A stretch of DNA of 8,933 nt from JAJYZP01 sp049964535 (GTDB lineage Bacteria > Actinomycetota > Acidimicrobiia > Acidimicrobiales > Acidimicrobiaceae). The notes under the pieces are model-generated. The model was not told the origin of the DNA and searched no databases. It was given only the letters and a program-made list of their open reading frames with translations. This document shows, piece by piece, positions 7,063-8,933 of this stretch; within the stretch, counting starts at the first letter, position 1; each line of letters begins with the position of its first letter. The position numbers were made by a program, and so were the translations under genes. The stretch spans positions 1 through 8,933 of the forward strand of contig JBMFXG010000113.1 of the NCBI GenBank assembly GCA_049964535.1, read 5' to 3'.

Positions 7063-7076
7063 GTGATTTGGATCAA
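7063..7076 (-). promoter_or_regulatory. FNR/CRP-like box upstream of the sensor kinase
   Basis: On the minus strand this reads TTGAT-CCAA-ATCAC, nine of ten matches to the FNR consensus TTGAT-N4-ATCAA; the outer half also resembles a CRP half-site. It lies about 90 bases upstream of the kinase start, which suits an activator. One chance match of this quality in 9 kb is possible, and no clear promoter follows it. Confidence 0.3.
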
Positions 7077-7383
7077 ACCTTGGTGGTGTCAGAGCATTGT
7101 CCTGCGACCTCTCTTGACGCCATTGGATTCGTTATCGCTCGAGCCCCAAGCGTAGTGGCGTTCGACTTTCCAGTGCGGTGCTCTCCCTGAGCTTACGATG
7201 CGGCCCCGTTATCGATCCTGCTGCGTGTTCCTACGACAGAGCCGGCTACGCCACTGTACTGGTCGTTCGAGGTCACGACCTGCGACTCTGAGCCGGGGTC
7301 CAGCTCGTGTTCGAGGGGGTAGGGATCTTCTGCCAGCGCAGAGCGTGCGGCGAGTCGACCTCGGGAAGTGCGTCAGGAACAAC

Positions 7384-7400
7384 GGGGTCTCATTGGCTCG
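7384..7400. repeat. Left imperfect direct repeat flanking the twin hairpins
   Basis: GGGGTCTCATTGGCTCG here resembles GGGGTCATTGGTTCTCG at 7516-7532, differing by a TC insertion and a TT deletion. The two copies bracket the hairpins at 7411-7443 and 7470-7511, which could be the trace of a small mobile or duplicated element. Confidence 0.4.
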
Positions 7401-7410
7401 CCTCAGTAAC

Positions 7411-7443
7411 CCTTGAGAGCGAGAGAGCTCTCTCGAACAAAGG
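7411..7443 (+). repeat. Hairpin with a perfect 16-base palindrome core
   Basis: CGAGAGAGCTCTCTCG (7420-7435) is a perfect palindrome. Beyond small internal loops (AGAG and AA), the outer arms CCTTG and CAAAGG also pair, with one bulged A. A protein-binding site, an RNA hairpin or part of a palindromic repeat are all possible. Confidence 0.55.
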
Positions 7444-7469
7444 CACCAACGTGACCTCAGACTCTCGAT

Positions 7470-7511
7470 GCTCAATGTTGGCGGGCTTTCGGAAGCTCGC
7501 CAACATTGAGC
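7470..7511 (+). repeat. Very stable 42-base hairpin, possible structured RNA
   Basis: The arms GCTCAATGTTGGCG (7470-7483) and CGCCAACATTGAGC (7498-7511) are a perfect 14-base inverted repeat. The stem continues with a G-T pair and GCTT/AAGC, giving about 19 pairs around a TCGG loop. Both non-Watson-Crick positions are G-U if transcribed from the plus strand but A-C if transcribed from the minus strand, which favours a plus-strand RNA. No T-tract follows, so it is not a classic terminator. A REP-like extragenic palindrome is an alternative. Confidence 0.65.
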
Positions 7512-7515
7512 CTGC

Positions 7516-7532
7516 GGGGTCATTGGTTCTCG
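7516..7532. repeat. Right imperfect direct repeat flanking the twin hairpins
   Basis: GGGGTCATTGGTTCTCG is the partner of the copy at 7384-7400, 132 bases away, and starts five bases after the second hairpin. Confidence 0.4.
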
Positions 7533-8045
7533 AGATTGTGCAAGTAGAGATACCTTCGTTGAACGATCGCTCAAGACGCCCCGGGGATCGAATGGTCACG
7601 ACTTGGATGAGCCTGTTGTACGGAGTCGGTCTTGGCGGAAGGTTTGACGGATCTGCGCTCTCTGGGGATCTGAGCGTTGACGTCCCAAGCGTAGGCGAGT
7701 TGTCTGTGCTCGCAGTGCGACGCTGGCCGATTGCGTGGACCATAGTTGTACGCTGGCCAGAGCGTTGGGTCGGTGTGCTCCCTTGCACCGATATCGCCGA
7801 TGTGTCCGTCGGCACTGTGGTGATATTTTCTGCGATGAAGGTATCTAGGGCCGAGCCGTCCGTTCCTTTCCCGCGGACACGCTATGTGGGAGCGACTTCA
7901 TCGGTCATCGTGATGTTGGTTGTGCAGTGGGTTGCTGTCCTCTTTGGCCCAAGGAGGTACGAGATCACGAAGGGTGAGAGTCGAAGGCGTCTCTCGTGTC
8001 TGCTGATGCGTTGCGATGACGGGCTTGCTGAAGGACTCGCGATCG

Positions 8046-8348
8046 TCACTGCGTTGTGCAGCCGAAAGTGTACGACGAGGGCGAGGGTTTTTCTTCATGG
8101 AACTCGAGGGTGAGGGTAATCCTGGAGCCTCTCGGAACTGTGGCACCGGTGGTGACGTTCTGGTCTGCCACGATGCCAGTACCGCGAAACGCTCGTGTTG
8201 CTCCAACTAAATCTACCGCTAGACCCGCCCGATAAGATTCGTCCCTTCCTCTAAGAGTCGTCATGCCAACGACGTTCGGCACGGATATAACTTTTGATGG
8301 ATCGCTACCTCTCTGCAGTGCGTCCGCCGCTGAGTCCACAAGGCTCAT
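8046..8348 (-). CDS. Small orphan PASTA-domain protein or gene remnant
   Basis: From ATG 8348 this encodes 100 residues. Residues about 22-83 form one PASTA domain: VPNVVGMTTLRG, then the GLAVDLVG segment, a short variable stretch, GIVADQNVTTGATVPRGSRITLTL. PASTA domains bind peptidoglycan stems or beta-lactam-like groups and normally sit at the C-terminus of penicillin-binding proteins or Ser/Thr kinases, outside the cell. Here there is no signal peptide, membrane helix or catalytic domain, and no clear ribosome site. An upstream TTG start (8369) directly follows an in-frame TGA. A neighbouring frame just upstream ends in WVDPPTTAVIGV-stop, vaguely like the end of a transpeptidase domain, so this may be the tail of a broken penicillin-binding protein gene. 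The domain is fairly sure; expression as a gene is not. Confidence 0.5.
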   Translation of the reverse strand: MSLVDSAADALQRGSDPSKVISVPNVVGMTTLRGRDESYRAGLAVDLVGATRAFRGTGIVADQNVTTGATVPRGSRITLTLEFHEEKPSPSSYTFGCTTQ

Positions 8349-8369
8349 AAGGAGTTTCTCAGACCCCAA

Positions 8370-8933
8370 TCACTGCAGTTGTCGGAGGATCAACCCACTG
8401 AAACCTCCAGGTTCGAGCGATAGAGGCTGACCGCAAGATCCTCCCACGCGGCCACACACCCGCCCCGATGCCACCGAAGTGGAGCATCGCTTAAAAGGCT
8501 CAGAGATTTCGCCCGTCTTCTCTACCCTTCCTGTCTCGATAGGCGGAGCTTCATGAGCGAATCAGGTCGAGAGGTTTCACCAGAAGTTACTGGTTGATCG
8601 AGCTGTCGGTTCAATCGCACCGTAGTTTCTACTCGGGCTCAAACGATGCAGAGATGCACGAGCCATTGTGCGCGCAGAAGGCGCGAATTGGCGCTCGACC
8701 GGCCAGGTTAGATTTCCGGTCACCATGCGTCGGCGATACGTGCTACCAAGGTGAAGCTCTGTGTTGGAGTGGAAGGTCTACGCCCCCTGGGTGTGAGACG
8801 GAGGGCTGAACCGTACGATCAAGATCTCAGAGAGGATCGCCTTGAACCACTACGTTGACTCCCACACACTCCTTAGGAGTCACTAGGTGGAGCGACCGTC
8901 ATCTCCTTTCGAGGAGGAAGGGGAGATCTGTAG
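8370..8933. other. Gene-poor right end of the window
   Basis: No assignable gene in 564 bases. A 14-codon frame (8553-8597, MSESGREVSPEVTG) has GGAG four bases upstream and its stop overlaps a TTG that opens a 71-codon frame to 8809, but neither resembles a known protein. Minus-strand frames are short and stop-broken. Two short hairpins are near the end: 8868-8880, and CTCCT/AGGAG around a TTCG loop at 8903-8916. I see no tRNA, rRNA or CRISPR. Confidence 0.5.
8868..8880. repeat. Short palindrome ACTCCTTAGGAGT
   Basis: Six-base arms surround a single central T, and a further GACTCC at 8858-8863 could pair with the right arm instead. It may be an operator or half of a hairpin; no gene is close enough to assign it. 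Confidence 0.35.

Larger units (their letters stand above)
6977..8045. other. Gene-poor stretch upstream of the sensor kinase
   Basis: About 1.07 kb without a gene I can assign. It holds a 10-base palindrome CGTTCGAACG (7037-7046), an FNR/CRP-like box (7063-7076) and a pair of strong hairpins with flanking direct repeats (7384-7532). Long open frames overlap on opposite strands: plus 7307-8113 (268 codons, GTG start, one hydrophobic run SSVIVMLVVQWVAVLF) and minus 8049 to 7390, which is open except for a single TAG at 7882-7884. The minus frame would begin with GTG overlapping the PASTA gene stop and is Ser/Thr-rich in its middle. Neither shows a family motif. It may be a decayed gene, a fast-evolving secreted protein, or non-coding DNA. 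Confidence 0.5.

Noticed and set aside
7720..7759. ACGCTGGCC repeated 30 bases apart
   Set aside because: Nine-base repeats of common GC-rich words are expected by chance and have no supporting structure.
7307..8113. 268-codon plus-strand frame with a hydrophobic run
   Set aside because: No family motif, weak ribosome site, it overlaps the PASTA domain on the other strand, and its composition looks like the shadow of minus-strand sequence. Kept only as part of the gene-poor region.
8408..8422. GGTTCGAGC as a tRNA T-arm
   Set aside because: No matching stems, anticodon arm or acceptor stem could be drawn around it.
8553..8597. 14-codon frame with a GGAG site
   Set aside because: Too short and without context such as a downstream biosynthetic gene to call a leader peptide; mentioned in the right-end entry only.
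8791..8822. Minus-strand CGTACGGTTCAG resembles a segment seen in group II introns
   Set aside because: No domain V, no reverse transcriptase frame and no boundaries nearby; a short match of this kind is not evidence.
8898..8921. Resemblance of ATCTCCTTTCGAGGAGG to the 3' end of 16S rRNA and its spacer
   Set aside because: The conserved 16S bases that should precede it are absent; it is only a short CTCCT/AGGAG hairpin.

Overview
The window reads as a bacterial chromosome segment of moderate GC (mid-50s % by eye). GTG and TTG starts are common and CGATCG-type words are frequent. An actinobacterium fits best; an acidophilic Acidimicrobiia-type host is a low-confidence guess from composition and gene style only.

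Positions 1-4374 hold a small catabolic locus. A minus-strand unit runs gntR (FadR/FCD-type regulator) into a family III (CaiB/BaiF) CoA-transferase, joined by a 4-base stop/start overlap. After a 253-base gap comes a hydantoinase A-family ATPase that leaves the window on the left. Divergent to gntR, on the plus strand, is an HMG-CoA lyase family enzyme with every catalytic residue in place. The 174-base divergent region carries a perfect 14-base palindrome with a TTGTGCACAA core and a degenerate copy 28 bases away, as expected for operators of the local GntR protein. The inferred pathway is: a hydroxy-dicarboxylic acid (citramalate, 3-hydroxy-3-methylglutarate or similar) is converted to its CoA thioester by the transferase, then cleaved by the lyase to acetyl-CoA plus a keto acid, under control of the GntR protein.

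Positions 4375-4484 are the gap between two convergent units and hold two inverted repeats that could act as terminators.

Positions 4485-6976 (minus strand) hold a two-component system of the CitA/CitB (DcuS/DcuR) family, whose members usually sense di- and tricarboxylates. The kinase is intact, with an unusual Ser/Thr/Pro-rich extracytoplasmic region. The response regulator is split by a frameshift at a short CT repeat: either a real mutation or switch, or a sequencing error.

Positions 6977-8933 are gene-poor. They hold an FNR/CRP-like box upstream of the kinase, two strong tandem hairpins (7411-7443 and 7470-7511) between imperfect direct repeats, and a small orphan PASTA-domain reading frame (8046-8348). 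The remaining open frames overlap on both strands and I could not assign them. This part looks like an accessory or decaying region with possible structured RNA.
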